Shown here: piece after piece, positions 37,001 to 50,873 of the stretch
How positions within the stretch are numbered: the first letter of the stretch is position 1
Layout of the letters: the number at the start of each line of letters is the position of its first letter
NCBI GenBank assembly: GCA_006384855.1
Contig: VCJN01001883.1
Location: forward strand, 62,001-126,000
Reading direction: 5' to 3'
Length of the DNA stretch: 64,000 bases
Source: Tetraselmis striata
Lineage: Eukaryota > Chlorophyta > Chlorodendrophyceae > Chlorodendrales > Chlorodendraceae
Made by a program: the position numbers and the translations under genes
Notes under the pieces: model-generated
What the model saw: only the letters and a program-made list of their open reading frames with translations
What the model was told of the DNA's origin: nothing
Databases searched by the model: none

Positions 37001-40000
37001 TTTCCTTTTCTCGTCCTACAAGCGTCTGGATATACGTCTTCATCCCACAGTCATTTCCTGCAGCACGCCGCCGTCGATGAGCAATATGTATACTTTTGCC
37101 GCCTTTCCATCCTTCCTTAACACTTGCTTCGCGTTCATGCGCGCCGGTCGTACCTCATACTACGCTTGCGTGCAATAATGAATTCTTGCTGCATCGCCAC
37201 GCGCAGTCGTGATTGGACGGGCCCGCGCCATATCTACACCGCGCGCGACGCACTACGACCGCTTGCGCGCTGGGTGACATGACACCGCCTTCATGCCGAT
37301 CTCGCGTGACGAGCGAGGGCGCCCGGCATCATACCGATAACCTACTCGTGACCGCGACAACCGCCGAGCGACTCCTCGTCCTACTACCTCGGTACCGCGC
37401 CTACCGCCGCCCGCCGGCGCGCGGCGCAGCCGTTGCCGGATACTTATACGACTACGCACGGACGAGCAGTTATATTCCCCACATTTCGATGCGCCGCCGC
37501 CCCCAATCGACGATTCCCGCCAATTGATGATAGTAGCGGCAGCGCCATGCTATCGCATATTCTCGGATATGTTCTCGTCGGCGGGGACGAGGTAGATCGG
37601 CCGGGGCGTGATGCATGCATGCCATGCGCTGCACGGACGCGTCGCGAGCGTGCGGTAGGTTGCTGCGCCGTCGTCGCCCTCGCCTCGCCCACGCGCAAGC
37701 ACGGATCATTTTGTGGTTAGGTGCACGTATACTCCGGCCCCGCGGTGCTTGTGTTACTCGTCATCGTCGTCGTCATCACCGTATCGTATCGGGCGTCCGC
37801 AAGTTTTTCGTTCATTTCATTTGCTTCAATTCGCTCAGTTGCGAGAGTTAGGTGCAAAGGGTAATAGTAAGAAACCATCTAGTAAGCCCAAAAGGAAAGC
37901 CCACGAATGGAATTGCTGCGCATTAGATTACTATTATTTTCATCATCATCATCATCATCATCAATATTATTATTATCGATATGTTGAATTGTTCGCCACA
38001 ATTACTTAGACGATTACAAAGATATGTGCTACGCCGACTAATGCATATATATTGCGCGGCGCGGAGCAGCAGCACTAAAGACGTGTCACAACTAATAACG
38101 CAGCACTACTACCGTCGTATATATATGGAATGACAGACGATGTAGCTTAATTGATGACGATCGGCGGTTTACTATAGTATGCACGTAGCAAAACGACATG
38201 GAAAAATATATAATATAGATATAATGTTGGCAGAAATATACACCCCCCACAAAAGTCTTTGCCCCCCCCCCCCCCCGCCCCTAATCACACGACACGCACG
38301 AATCCACTGCCGCGCAAGTATTTGACAATACTATTGAAAATGCCATGCTACCAACCGTACGTACACTCCATAGCCACTGGGTGCATCGTCTTCACTTGGG
38401 AAACGTCGGTCATTTTGGGCTTTTGGCGCGGAGAAGTGGGTGATAAAGTGGTACAACAGTTGCAACAATGCCCCATTTTTAGCACTGTTTGCGGGTTCGG
38501 AGCACATGCACCACGTTTTCTGGCAAGTGTAGGTGCAATTTCTTCCAAGTTCGCCGACATTATAGTGGTGTAATACGACGACTCCGTGTTTTTTTATTGA
38601 GTAAGAATGAGTATTTGCGCGAGAGGGCACATGACTATGAGCGTCGTTGGTGTTGGGACCAAATTGCCGCAATTGCAGTTTTGGGAGGTGTGCCAAGAGG
38701 CATATCTTCGCGAAACGGTTTCCGATTGAGGCGTACGAGGTCGCGGTGGAAAGCGCATGGCAACAGCGTTTTCATGGGACTTTGTACTGCCCGGACCTTC
38801 ACGTAGTTCGGAATCGCCATGCATCCACTTGCCAACGTTATTTAAGGGGTCTACGAGCCCAAAAACGTGTTCCCAAACTATGGAGCCCAGTGTTACGTCC
38901 CGGAATGGGCACCAAGGTGCAACGCATAGTGCCTCAGACTGGAACCCACTATGGTCTGAAGTAGACTAAAAACTCTGCATTACAGCGTTTCCCCAAATCT
39001 GCGCATTTTTGGCTCGCGCTGCGTGGAAATTTCTGGGCACAATGCCTATCTTTCCTCCCACATCTCCCGCGCTGCGCCGTGGCGGTACGTAGTGCATCGG
39101 GAGGACTTTGATATGGGCTAACTCCATGGTGAAGCTTGGGCCATATAGCGCGTCGCGTGCTATGCTACAAATGGACTGCGACTTTATGCCCTTTTGTCGA
39201 GCATTGACAAAACTGTAGGGGTGGTGGCGCGTGCACGGCTGCGACGCCACGTCATCCCCAAAATGGGACGACATTCCCACAATTTATTCGTTTACTATCA
39301 CATTATCCGTGCGTAAAAGCGTGGGAGCATGCGCACCCCGCCCGCGTCGAAGATGAAACGCGTGCAATCGCAATACGCAATTTTCTGTTGAAAAGCGGCA
39401 TTTTTCACCATGCATGAGCGGAAAAAGAGCAATGTAGAAAATGACGCATCAGCGCGACGTTTCGGAGGGTGCGCTGCAACCAAGATCATGGAAGCTAAGC
39501 TTCGGTACAAGGATATAAGACTATACGCGGTTTGGGCTATATGCTATAGTGCGCATGTAGCGATGCGCCCGCAGGCAGATTTGTGTAGGGCTAAGCTTTA
39601 GTGGGAGGGTGTATATACATGCGATGATAATGCATCGCCAACGAGAAGATTGCTGATGTCGTGAACTTACTGCGCGGCGCGCTGAACGAGTGCACCCGGC
39701 GGGGTGCGTAGGTGATTGGGTGGTGCCAATAGGCGTGCATGGAGGGCGTCGATATCGGCGGTGGCTCGTCGGCGGGCGCACGCGCAACAATGTGCGCGCG
39801 GCGTGTCGGTGAAAAAGCCCGCCGATATGCGTGGCGGCGTGTTGGCATAATGGGCCTCCGCATGCATACCGCAACTACTACTCAGCGGCCGCGGCGCATG
39901 TATATATGCCGCGGGGCACCGCCGACGGTCATGGTGCTAAATTCTTACCGCCGTCGCTGGCGTAGTAGGACGGCACTTAGCAAGGCACTCGCATATGCTT

Positions 40001-40216
40001 GAGGGCGGCGGCGGCACGGAAGCGGCGGCGGCGGGGCAGGCAATAGCAGGCGCGCCCGGCGGCGGCAGGCGTAGTGCTGACGCATGTATCATGCATACCG
40101 GTACAGGGTGGTGGTATTCGTACGGACATGGTGGTGGCGGCGAAGGTGCTTTGGTGCGTGTTCGTTTTGGCTGCGTGATATGACATCTATATTCAGGAAA
40201 TCCGGGAGAGCCCGGC

Positions 40217-40336
40217 ATGCTACGTTCATACCAGTCAGAATACAGCCCGTCCCATCAAACCCGGGAACTTAAGCTGACTTGGGCTGGATTAGTACTGGAT
40301 TCAGGAATGATCTGGGAATCCCCAGTGACGTAGTGT
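40217..40336 (+). rRNA. 5S rRNA: 5S ribosomal RNA, copy 4
   Basis: This is identical to copy 3, including A at position 42. The upstream TATATT element and the downstream T-run are unchanged. Confidence 0.93.
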
Positions 40337-41596
40337 TTTCCTTTTCTCGTCCTACAAGCGTCTGGATATACGTCTTCATCCCACAGTCATTTCCTGCAGC
40401 ACGCCGCCGTCGATGAGCAATATGTATACTTTTGCCGCCTTTCCATCCTTCCTTAACACTTGCTTCGCGTTCATGCGCGCCGGTCGTACCTCATACTACG
40501 CTTGCGTGCAATAATGAATTCTTGCTGCATCGCCACGCGCAGTCGTGATTGGACGGGCCCGCGCCATATCTACACCGCGCGCGACGCACTACGACCGCTT
40601 GCGCGCTGGGTGACATGACACCGCCTTCATGCCGATCTCGCGTGACGAGCGAGGGCGCCCGGCATCATACCGATAACCTACTCGTGACCGCGACAACCGC
40701 CGAGCGACTCCTCGTCCTACTACCTCGGTACCGCGCCTACCGCCGCCCGCCGGCGCGCGGCGCAGCCGTTGCCGGATACTTATACGACTACGCACGGACG
40801 AGCAGTTATATTCCCCACATTTCGATGCGCCGCCGCCCCCAATCGACGATTCCCGCCAATTGATGATAGTAGCGGCAGCGCCATGCTATCGCATATTCTC
40901 GGATATGTTCTCGTCGGCGGGGACGAGGTAGATCGGCCGGGGCGTGATGCATGCATGCCATGCGCTGCACGGACGCGTCGCGAGCGTGCGGTAGGTTGCT
41001 GCGCCGTCGTCGCCCTCGCCTCGCCCACGCGCAAGCACGGATCATTTTGTGGTTAGGTGCACGTATACTCCGGCCCCGCGGTGCTTGTGTTACTCGTCAT
41101 CGTCGTCGTCATCACCGTATCGTATCGGGCGTCCGCAAGTTTTTCGTTCATTTCATTTGCTTCAATTCGCTCAGTTGCGAGAGTTAGGTGCAAAGGGTAA
41201 TAGTAAGAAACCATCTAGTAAGCCCAAAAGGAAAGCCCACGAATGGAATTGCTGCGCATTAGATTACTATTATTTTCATCATCATCATCATCATCATCAA
41301 TATTATTATTATCGATATGTTGAATTGTTCGCCACAATTACTTAGACGATTACAAAGATATGTGCTACGCCGACTAATGCATATATATTGCGCGGCGCGG
41401 AGCAGCAGCACTAAAGACGTGTCACAACTAATAACGCAGCACTACTACCGTCGTATATATATGGAATGACAGACGATGTAGCTTAATTGATGACGATCGG
41501 CGGTTTACTATAGTATGCACGTAGCAAAACGACATGGAAAAATATATAATATAGATATAATGTTGGCAGAAATATACACCCCCCACAAAAGTCTTT

Positions 41597-41616
41597 GCCC
41601 CCCCCCCCCCCCCCCG
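41597..41616. repeat. spacer poly-C tract (unit 4; one per unit)
   Basis: A C homopolymer of about 15-21 bases occurs in each spacer (near 31595, 34925, 38263, 41598, 44931 and 48275), and its length varies from unit to unit. The switch between the two unit subtypes in unit 4 falls in the roughly 110-bp interval that holds this tract. Confidence 0.85.
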
Positions 41617-43546
41617 CCCCTAATCACACGACACGCATGAATCCACTGCCGCGCAAGTATTTGACAATACTATTGAAAATGCCATGCTACCAACCGTACG
41701 TACACTCCATAGCCACTGGGTGCATCGTCTTCACTTGGGAAACGTCGGTCATTTTGGGCTTTTGGCGCGGAGAAGTGGGTGATAAAGTGGTACAACAGTT
41801 GCAACAATGCCCCATTTTAGCACTGTTTGCGGGTTCGGAGCACATGCACCACGTTTTCTGGCAAGTGTAGGTGCAATTTCTTCCAAGTTCGCCGACATTA
41901 TAGTGGTGTAATACGACGACTCCGTGTTTTTTTATTGAGTAAGAATGAGTATTTGCGCGAGAGGGCACATGACTATGAGCGCCGTTGGTGTTGGGACCAA
42001 ATTGCCGCAATTGCAGTTTTGGGAGGTGTGCCAAGAGGCATATCTTCGCGAAACGGTTTCCGATTGAGGCGTACGAGGTCGCGGTGGAAAGCGCATGGCA
42101 ACAGCGTTTTCATGGGACTTTGTACTGCCCGGACCTTCACGTAGTTCGGAATCGCCATCCACTTGCCAACGTTATTTAAGGGGTCTACGAGCCCAAAAAC
42201 GTGTTCCCAAACTATGGAGCCCAGTGTTACGTCCCGGAATGGGCACCAAGGTGCAACGCATAGTGCCTCAGACTGGAACCCACTATGGTCTGAAGTAGAC
42301 TAAAAACTCTGCATTACAGCGTTTCCCCAAATCTGCGCATTTTTGGCTCGCGCTGCGTGGAAATTTCTGGGCACAATGCCTATCTTTCCTCCCACATCTC
42401 CCGCGCTGCGCCGTGGCGGTACGTAGTGCATCGGGAGGACTTTGATATGGGCTAACTCCATGGTGAAGCTTGGGCCATATAGCGCGTCGCGTGCTATGCT
42501 ACAAATGGACTGCGACTTTATGCCCTTTTGTCGAGCATTGACAAAACTGTAGGGGTGGTGGCGCGTGCACGGCTGCGACGCCACGTCATCCCCAAAATGG
42601 GACGACATTCCCACAATTTATTCGTTTACTATCACATTATCCGTGCGTAAAAGCGTGGGAGCATGCGCACCCCGCCCGCGTTGAAGATGAAACGCGTGCA
42701 ATCGCAATACGCAATTTTCTGTTGAAAAGCGGCATTTTTCACCATGCATGAGCGGAAAAAGAGCACTGTAGAAAATGACGCATCAGCGCGACGTTTCGGA
42801 GGGTGCGCTGCAACCAAGATCATGGAAGCTAAGCTTCGGTACAAGGATATAAGACTATACGCGGTTTGGGCTATATGCTATAGTGCGCATGTAGCGATGC
42901 GCCCGCAGGCAGATTTGTGTAGGGCTAAGCTTTAGTGGGAGGGTGTATATACATGCGATGATAATGCATCGCCAACAAGAAGATTGCTGATGTCGTGAAC
43001 TTACTGCGCGGCGCGCTGAACGAGTGCACGCGGCGGGGTGCGTAGGTGATTGGGTGGTGCCAATAGGCGTGGAGGGCGTCGATATCGGCGGTGGCTCGTC
43101 GGCGGGCGCACGCGCAACAATGTGCGCGCGGCGTGTCGGTGAAAAAGCCCACCGATATGCGTGGCGGCGTGTTGGCATAATGGGCCTCCGCATGCATACC
43201 GCAACTACTACTCAGCGGCCGCGGCGCATGTATATATGCCGCGGGGCACCGCCGACGGTCATGGTGCTAAATTCTTACCGCCGTCGCTGGCGTAGTAGGA
43301 CGGCACTTAGCAAGGCACTCGCATATGCTTGAGGGCGGCGGCGGCACGGAAGCGGCGGCGGCGGGGCAGGCAATAGCAGGCGCGCCCGGCGGCGGCAGGC
43401 GTAGTGCTGACGCATGTATCATGCATACCGGTACAGGGTGGTGGTATTCGTACGGACATGGTGGTGGCGGCGAAGGTGCTTTGGTGCGTGTTCGTTTTGG
43501 CTGCGTGATATGACATCTATAATTGGGAAATCCGGGAAGATCTGGC

Positions 43547-43666
43547 ATGCTACGTTCATACCAGTCAGAATACAGCCCGTCCCATCAGACCCGGGAACTT
43601 AAGCTGGCTTGGGCTGGATTAGTACTGGATTCAGGAATGATCTGGGAATCCCCAGTGACGTAGTGT
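43547..43666 (+). rRNA. 5S rRNA: 5S ribosomal RNA, copy 5 (variant promoter)
   Basis: The gene has A to G at position 61 (43607), within the box A region. Its immediate upstream sequence differs from all other copies: CTATAATTGGG in place of CTATATTCAGG, and AAGATCTGGC in place of GAGCCCGGC just before the start. C at -1 and the TTTT terminator are kept. It may be transcribed at a different level; that is inference. Confidence 0.9.
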
Positions 43667-46600
43667 TTTCCTTTTCTCGTCCTACAAGCGTCTGGATATA
43701 CGTCTTCATCCCACAGTCATTTCCTGCAGCACGCCGCCGTCGATGAGCAATATGTATAATTTTCCCGCCTTTCCATCCTTCCTTAACACTTGCTTCGCGT
43801 TCATGCGCGCCGGTCGTACCTCATACTACGCTTGCGTGCAATAATGAATTCTTGTTGCATCGCCACGCGCAGTCGTGCTGATTGGACGGGCCCGCGCCAT
43901 ATCTACACCGCGCGCGACGCACTACGACTGCTTGCGCGCTGGGTGACATGACATCGCCTTCATGCCGATCTCGCATGACGAGCGAGGGCGCCCGGCATCA
44001 TACCGATAACCTACTCGTGACCGCGACAACCGCCGAGCGACTCCTCGTCCTACTACCTCGGTACCGCGCCTACCGCCGCCCGTCGGCGCGCGGCGCAGCC
44101 GTTGCCGGATACTTATACGACTACGCACGGACGAGCAGTTATATTCCCCACATTTCGATGCGCCGCCGCCCCCAATCGACGATTCCCGCCAATTGATGAT
44201 AGTAGCGGCAGCGCCATGCTATCGCATATTCTCGGATATGTTCTCGTCGGCGGGGACGAGGTAGATCGGCCGGGGCGTGATGCATGCATGCCATGCGCTG
44301 CACGGACGCGTCGCGAGCGTGCGGTAGGTTGCTGCGCCGTCGTCGCCATCGCCTCGCGCGCGCGCAAGCACGGATCATTTTGTGGTTAGGTGCACGTATA
44401 CTCCGGCCCCGCGGCGCTTGTGTTATTCGTCATCGTCGTCGTCATCACCGTATCGTATCGGGCGTCCGCAAGTTTTTCGTTCATTTCATTTGCTTCAATT
44501 CGCTCAGTTGCGAGAGTTAGGTGCAAAGGGTAATAGTAAGAAACCATCTAGTAAGCCCAAAAGGAAAGCCCACGAATGGAATTGCTGCGCATTAGATTAC
44601 TATTATTTTCATCATCATCATCATCATCATCAATATTATTATTATCGATATGTTGAGTTGTTCGCCACAATTACTTAGACGATTACAAATATATGTGCTA
44701 CGCCGACTAATGCATATATATTGCGCGGCGCGGAGCAGCAGCACTAAAGACGTGTCACAACTAATAACACAGCACTACTACCGTCGTATATATATGGAAT
44801 GACAGACGATGTAGCTTAATTGATGACGATCGGCGGTTTACTATAGTATGCACGTAGCAAATCGACATGGAAAAATATATAATATAGATATAATGTTGGC
44901 AGAAATATACACCCCCCACAAAAGTCTTTGCCCCCCCCCCCCCCCCCCCCGCCCCTAATCACACGACACGCATGAATCCACTGCCGCGCAAGTATTTGAC
45001 AATACTATTGAAAATGCCATGCTACCAACCGTACGTACACTCCATAGCCACTGGGTGCATCGTCTTCACTTGGGAAACGTCGGTCATTTTGGGCTTTTGG
45101 CGCGGAGAAGTGGGTGATAAAGTGGTACAACAGTTGCAACAATGCCCCATTTTTAGCACTGTTTGCGGGTTCGGAGCACATGCACCACGTTTTCTGGCAA
45201 GTGTAGGTGCAATTTCTTCCAAGTTCGCCGACATTATAGTGGTGTAATACGACGACTCCGTGTTTTTTTATTGAGTAAGAATGAGTATTTGCGCGAGAGG
45301 GCACATGACTATGAGCGTCGTTGGTGTTGGGACCAAATTGCCGCAATTGCAGTTTTGGGAGGTGTGCCAAGAGGCATATCTTCGCGAAACGGTTTCCGAT
45401 TGAGGCGTACGAGGTCGCGGTGGAAAGCGCATGGCAACAGCGTTTTCATGGGACTTTGTACTGCCCGGACCTTCACGTAGTTCGGAATCGCCATGCATCC
45501 ACTTGCCAACGTTATTTAAGGGGTCTACGAGCCCAAAAACGTGTTCCCAAACTATGGAGCCCAGTGTTACGTCCCGGAATGGGCACCAAGGTGCAACGCA
45601 TAGTGCCTCAGACTGGAACCCACTATGGTCTGAAGTAGACTAAAAACTCTGCATTACAGCGTTTCCCCAAATCTGCGCATTTTTGGCTCGCGCTGCGTGG
45701 AAATTTCTGGGCACAATGCCTATCTTTCCTCCCACATCTCCCGCGCTGCGCCGTGGCGGTACGTAGTGCATCGGGAGGACTTTGATATGGGCTAACTCCA
45801 TGGTGAAGCTTGGGCCATATAGCGCGTCGCGTGCTATGCTACAAATGGACTGCGACTTTATGCCCTTTTGTCGAGCATTGACAAAACTGTAGGGGTGGTG
45901 GCGCGTGCACGGCTGCGACGCCACGTCATCCCCAAAATGGGACGACATTCCCACAATTTATTCGTTTACTATCACATTATCCGTGCGTAAAAGCGTGGGA
46001 GCATGCGCACCCCGCCCGCGTCGAAGATGAAACGCGTGCAATCGCAATACGCAATTTTCTGTTGAAAAGCGGCATTTTTCACCATGCATGAGCGGAAAAA
46101 GAGCAATGTAGAAAATGACGCATCAGCGCGACGTTTCGGAGGGTGCGCTGCAACCAAGATCATGGAAGCTAAGCTTCGGTACAAGGATATAAGACTATAC
46201 GCGGTTTGGGCTATATGCTATAGTGCGCATGTAGCGATGCGCCCGCAGGCAGATTTGTGTAGGGCTAAGCTTTAGTGGGAGGGTGTATATACATGCGATG
46301 ATAATGCATCGCCAACAAGAAGATTGCTGATGTCGTGAACTTACTGCGCGGCGCGCTGAACGAGTGCACCCGGCGGGGTGCGTAGGTGATTGGGTGGTGC
46401 CAATAGGCGTGCATGGAGGGCGTCGATATCGGCGGTGGCTCGTCGGCGGGCGCACGCGCAACAATGTGCGCGCGGCGTGTCGGTGAAAAAGCCCGCCGAT
46501 ATGCGTGGCGGCGTGTTGGCATAATGGGCCTCCGCATGCATACCGCAACTACTACTCAGCGGCCGCGGCGCATGTATATATGCCGCGGGGCACCGCCGAC

Positions 46601-46890
46601 GGTCATGGTGCTAAATTCTTACCGCCGTCGCTGGCGTAGTAGGACGGCACTTAGCAAGGCACTCGCATATGCTTGAGGGCGGCGGCGGCACGGAAGCGGC
46701 GGCGGCGGGGCAGGCAATAGCAGGCGCGCCCGGCGGCGGCAGGCGTAGTGCTGACGCATGTATCATGCATACCGGTACAGGGTGGTGGTATTCGTACGGA
46801 CATGGTGGTGGCGGCGAAGGTGCTTTGGTGCGTGTTCGTTTTGGCTGCGTGATATGACATCTATATTCAGGAAATCCGGGAGAGCCCGGC

Positions 46891-47010
46891 ATGCTACGTT
46901 CATACCAGTCAGAATACAGCCCGTCCCATCAGACCCGGGAACTTAAGCTGACTTGGGCTGGATTAGTGCTGGATTCAGGAATGATCTGGGAATCCCCAGT
47001 GACGTAGTGT
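46891..47010 (+). rRNA. 5S rRNA: 5S ribosomal RNA, copy 6
   Basis: This is a standard copy with A to G at position 77 (46967), between the expected IE and box C elements. It has the normal upstream TATATT element and T-run terminator. Confidence 0.92.
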
Positions 47011-50000
47011 TTTCCTTTTCTCGTCCTACAAGCGTCTGGATATACGTCTTCATCCCACAGTCATTTCCTGCAGCACGCCGCCGTCGATGAGCAATATGTA
47101 TACTTTTGCCGCCTTTCCATCCTTCCTTAACACTTGCTTCGCGTTCATGCGCGCCGGTCGTACCTCATACTACGCTTGCGTGCAATAATGAATTCTTGCT
47201 GCATCGCCACGCGCAGTCGTGATTGGACGGGCCCGCGCCATATCTACACCGCGCGCGACGCACTACGACCGCTTGCGCGCTGGGTGACATGACACCGCCT
47301 TCATGCCGATCTCGCGTGACGAGCGAGGGCGCCCGGCATCATACCGATAACCTACTCGTGACCGCGACAACCGCCGAGCGACTCCTCGTCCTACTACCTC
47401 GGTACCGCGCCTACCGCCGCCCGCCGGCGCGCGGCGGAGCCGTTGCCGGATACTTATACGACTACGCACGGACGAGCAGTTATATTCCCCACATTTCGAT
47501 GCGCCGCCGCCCCCAATCGACGATTCCCGCCAATTGATGATAGTAGCGGCAGCGCCATGCTATCGCATATTCTCGGATATGTTCTCGTCGGCGGGGACGA
47601 GGTAGATCGGCCGGGGCGTGATGCATGCATGCCATGCGCTGCACGGACGCGTCGCGAGCGTGCGGTAGGTTGCTGCGCCGTCGTCGCCCTCACCTCGCCC
47701 ACGCGCAAGCACGGATCATTTTGTGGTTAGGTGCACGTATACTCCGGCCCCGCGGTGCTTGTGTTACTCGTCATCGTCGTCGTCATCACCGTATCGTATC
47801 GGGCGTCCGCAAGTTTTTCGTTCATTTCATTTGCTTCAATTCGCTCAGTTGCGAGAGTTAGGTGCAAAGGGTAATAGTAAGAAACCATCTAGTAAGCCCA
47901 AAAGGAAAGCCCACGAATGGAATTGCTGCGCATTAGATTACTATTATTTTCATCATCATCATCATCATCATCATCAATATTATTATTATCGATATGTTGA
48001 ATTGTTCGCCACAATTACTTAGACGATTACAAAGATATGTGCTACGCCGACTAATGCATATATATTGCGCGGCGCGGAGCAGCAGCACTAAAGACGTGTC
48101 ACAACTAATAACGCAGCACTACTACCGTCGTATATATATGGAATGACAGACGATGTAGCTTAATTGATGACGATCGGCGGTTTACTATAGTATGCACGTA
48201 GCAAAACGACATGGAAAAATATATAATATAGATATAATGTTGGCAGAAATATACACCCCCCACAAAAGTCTTTGCCCCCCCCCCCCCCCCCCGCCCCTAA
48301 TCACACGACACGCACGAATCCACTGCCGCGCAAGTATTTGACAATACTATTGAAAATGCCATGCTACCAACCGTACGTACACTCCATAGCCACTGGGTGC
48401 ATCGTCTTCACTTGGGAAACGTCGGTCATTTTGGGCTTTTGGCGCGGAGAAGTGGGTGATAAAGTGGTACAACAGTTGCAACAATGCCCCATTTTTAGCA
48501 CTGTTTGCGGGTTCGGAGCACATGCACCACGTTTTCTGGCAAGTGTAGGTGCAATTTCTTCCAAGTTCGCCGACATTATAGTGGTGTAATACGACGACTC
48601 CGTGTTTTTTATTGAGTAAGAATGAGTATTTGCGCGAGAGGGCACATGACTATGAGCGTCGTTGGTGTTGGGACCAAATTGCCGCAATTGCAGTTTTGGG
48701 AGGTGTGCCAAGAGGCATATCTTCGCGAAACGGTTTCCGATTGAGGCGTACGAGGTCGCGGTGGAAAGCGCATGGCAACAGCGTTTTCATGGGACTTTGT
48801 ACTGCCCGGACCTTCACGTAGTTCGGAATCGCCATGCATCCACTTGCCAACGTTATTTAAGGGGTCTACGAGCCCAAAAACGTGTTCCCAAACTATGGAG
48901 CCCAGTGTTACGTCCCGGAATGGGCACCAAGGTGCAACGCATAGTGCCTCAGACTGGAACCCACTATGGTCTGAAGTAGACTAAAAACTCTGCATTACAG
49001 CGTTTCCCCAAATCTGCGCATTTTTGGCTCGCGCTGCGTGGAAATTTCTGGGCACAATGCCTATCTTTCCTCCCACATCTCCCGCGCTGCGCCGTGGCGG
49101 TACGTAGTGCATCGGGAGGACTTTGATATGGGCTAACTCCATGGTGAAGCTTGGGCCATATAGCGCGTCGCGTGCTATGCTACAAATGGACTGCGACTTT
49201 ATGCCCTTTTGTCGAGCATTGACAAAACTGTAGGGGTGGTGGCGCGTGCACGGCTGCGACGCCACGTCATCCCCAAAATGGGACGACATTCCCACAATTT
49301 ATTCGTTTACTATCACATTATCCGTGCGTAAAAGCGTGGGAGCATGCGCACCCCGCCCGTGTCGAAGATGAAACGCGTGCAATCGCAATACGCAATTTTC
49401 TGTTGAAAAGCGGCATTTTTCACCATGCATGAGCGGAAAAAGAGCAATGTAGAAAATGACGCATCAGCGCGACGTTTCGGAGGGTGCGCTGCAACCAAGA
49501 TCATGGAAGCTAAGCTTCGGTACAAGGATATAAGACTATACGCGGTTTGGGCTATATGCTATAGTGCGCATGTAGCGATGCGCCCGCAGGCAGATTTGTG
49601 TAGGGCTAAGCTTTAGTGGGAGGGTGTATATACATGCGATGATAATGCATCGCCAACAAGAAGATTGCTGATGTCGTGAACTTACTGCGCGGCGCGCTGA
49701 ACGAGTGCACCCGGCGGGGTGCGTAGGTGATTGGGTGGTGCCAATAGGCGTGCATGGAGGGCGTCGATATCGGCGGTGGCTCGTCGGCGGGCGCACGCGC
49801 AACAATGTGCGCGCGGCGTGTCGGTGAAAAAGCCCGCCGATATGCGTGGCGGCGTGTTGGCATAATGGGCCTCCGCATGCATACCGCAACTACTACTCAG
49901 CGGCCGCGGCGCATGTATATATGCCGCGGGGCACCGCCGACGGTCATGGTGCTAAATTCTTACCGCCGTCGCTGGCGTAGTAGGACGGCACTTAGCAAGG

Positions 50001-50231
50001 CACTCGCATATGCTTGAGGGCGGCGGCGGCACGGAAGCGGCGGCGGCGGGGCAGGCAATAGCAGGCGCGCCCGGCGGCGGCAGGCGTAGTGCTGACGCAT
50101 GTATCATGCATACCGGTACAGGGTGGTGGTATTCGTACGGACATGGTGGTGGCGGCGAAGGTGCTTTGGTGCGTGTTCGTTTTGGCTGCGTGATATGACA
50201 TCTATATTCAGGAAATCCGGGAGAGCCCGGC

Positions 50232-50351
50232 ATGCTACGTTCATACCAGTCAGAATACAGCCCGTCCCATCAGACCCGGGAACTTAAGCTGACTTGGGCT
50301 GGATTAGTACTGGATTCAGGAATGATCTGGGAATCCCCAGTGACGTAGTGT
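50232..50351 (+). rRNA. 5S rRNA: 5S ribosomal RNA, copy 7 (last)
   Basis: The sequence is the same as copy 2, with the standard upstream element and terminator. Only about 520 bp of spacer follow it before the array breaks off at about 50873. Confidence 0.93.
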
Positions 50352-50873
50352 TTTCCTTTTCTCGTCCTACAAGCGTCTGGATATACGTCTTCATCCCACA
50401 GTCATTTCCTGCAGCACGCCGCCGTCGATGAGCAATATGTATACTTTTGCCGCCTTTCCATCCTTCCTTAACACTTGCTTCGCGTTCATGCGCGCCGGTC
50501 GTACCTCATACTACGCTTGCGTGCAATAATGAATTCTTGCTGCATCGCCACGCGCAGTCGTGATTGGACGGGCCCGCGCCATATCTACACCGCGCGCGAC
50601 GCACTACGACCGCTTGCGCGCTGGGTGACATGACACCGCCTTCATGCCGATCTCGCGTGACGAGCGAGGGCGCCCGGCATCATACCGATAACCTACTCGT
50701 GACCGCGACAACCGCCGAGCGACTCCTCGTCCTACTACCTCGGTACCGCGCCTACCGCCGCCCGCCGGCGCGCGGCGCAGCCGTTGCCGGATACTTATAC
50801 GACTACGCACGGACGAGCAGTTATATTCCCCACATTTCGATGCGCCGCCGCCCCCAATCGACGATTCCCGCCA

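Larger units (their letters stand above)
30285..50873 (+). repeat. tandem 5S rDNA array, unit about 3.33 kb, six full units plus a partial one
   Basis: Measured at the same landmark inside the 5S gene, units begin at 30285, 33611, 36950, 40286, 43616, 46960 and 50301. Unit lengths are 3326, 3339, 3336, 3330, 3344 and 3341 bp, and the last unit stops after about 573 bp. Each unit has a 120-bp 5S gene and a spacer of about 3.2 kb. The spacer contains a GC-rich first third, a (CAT)n run of 6-8 units, an AT-rich middle and a poly-C tract of about 15-21 bases. A GCG-rich end precedes the next 5S gene. Units differ by few substitutions, so they are being homogenised. The frames of up to 121 codons that recur in every unit have no domain and are copies of spacer sequence, not genes. 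Confidence 0.92.
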
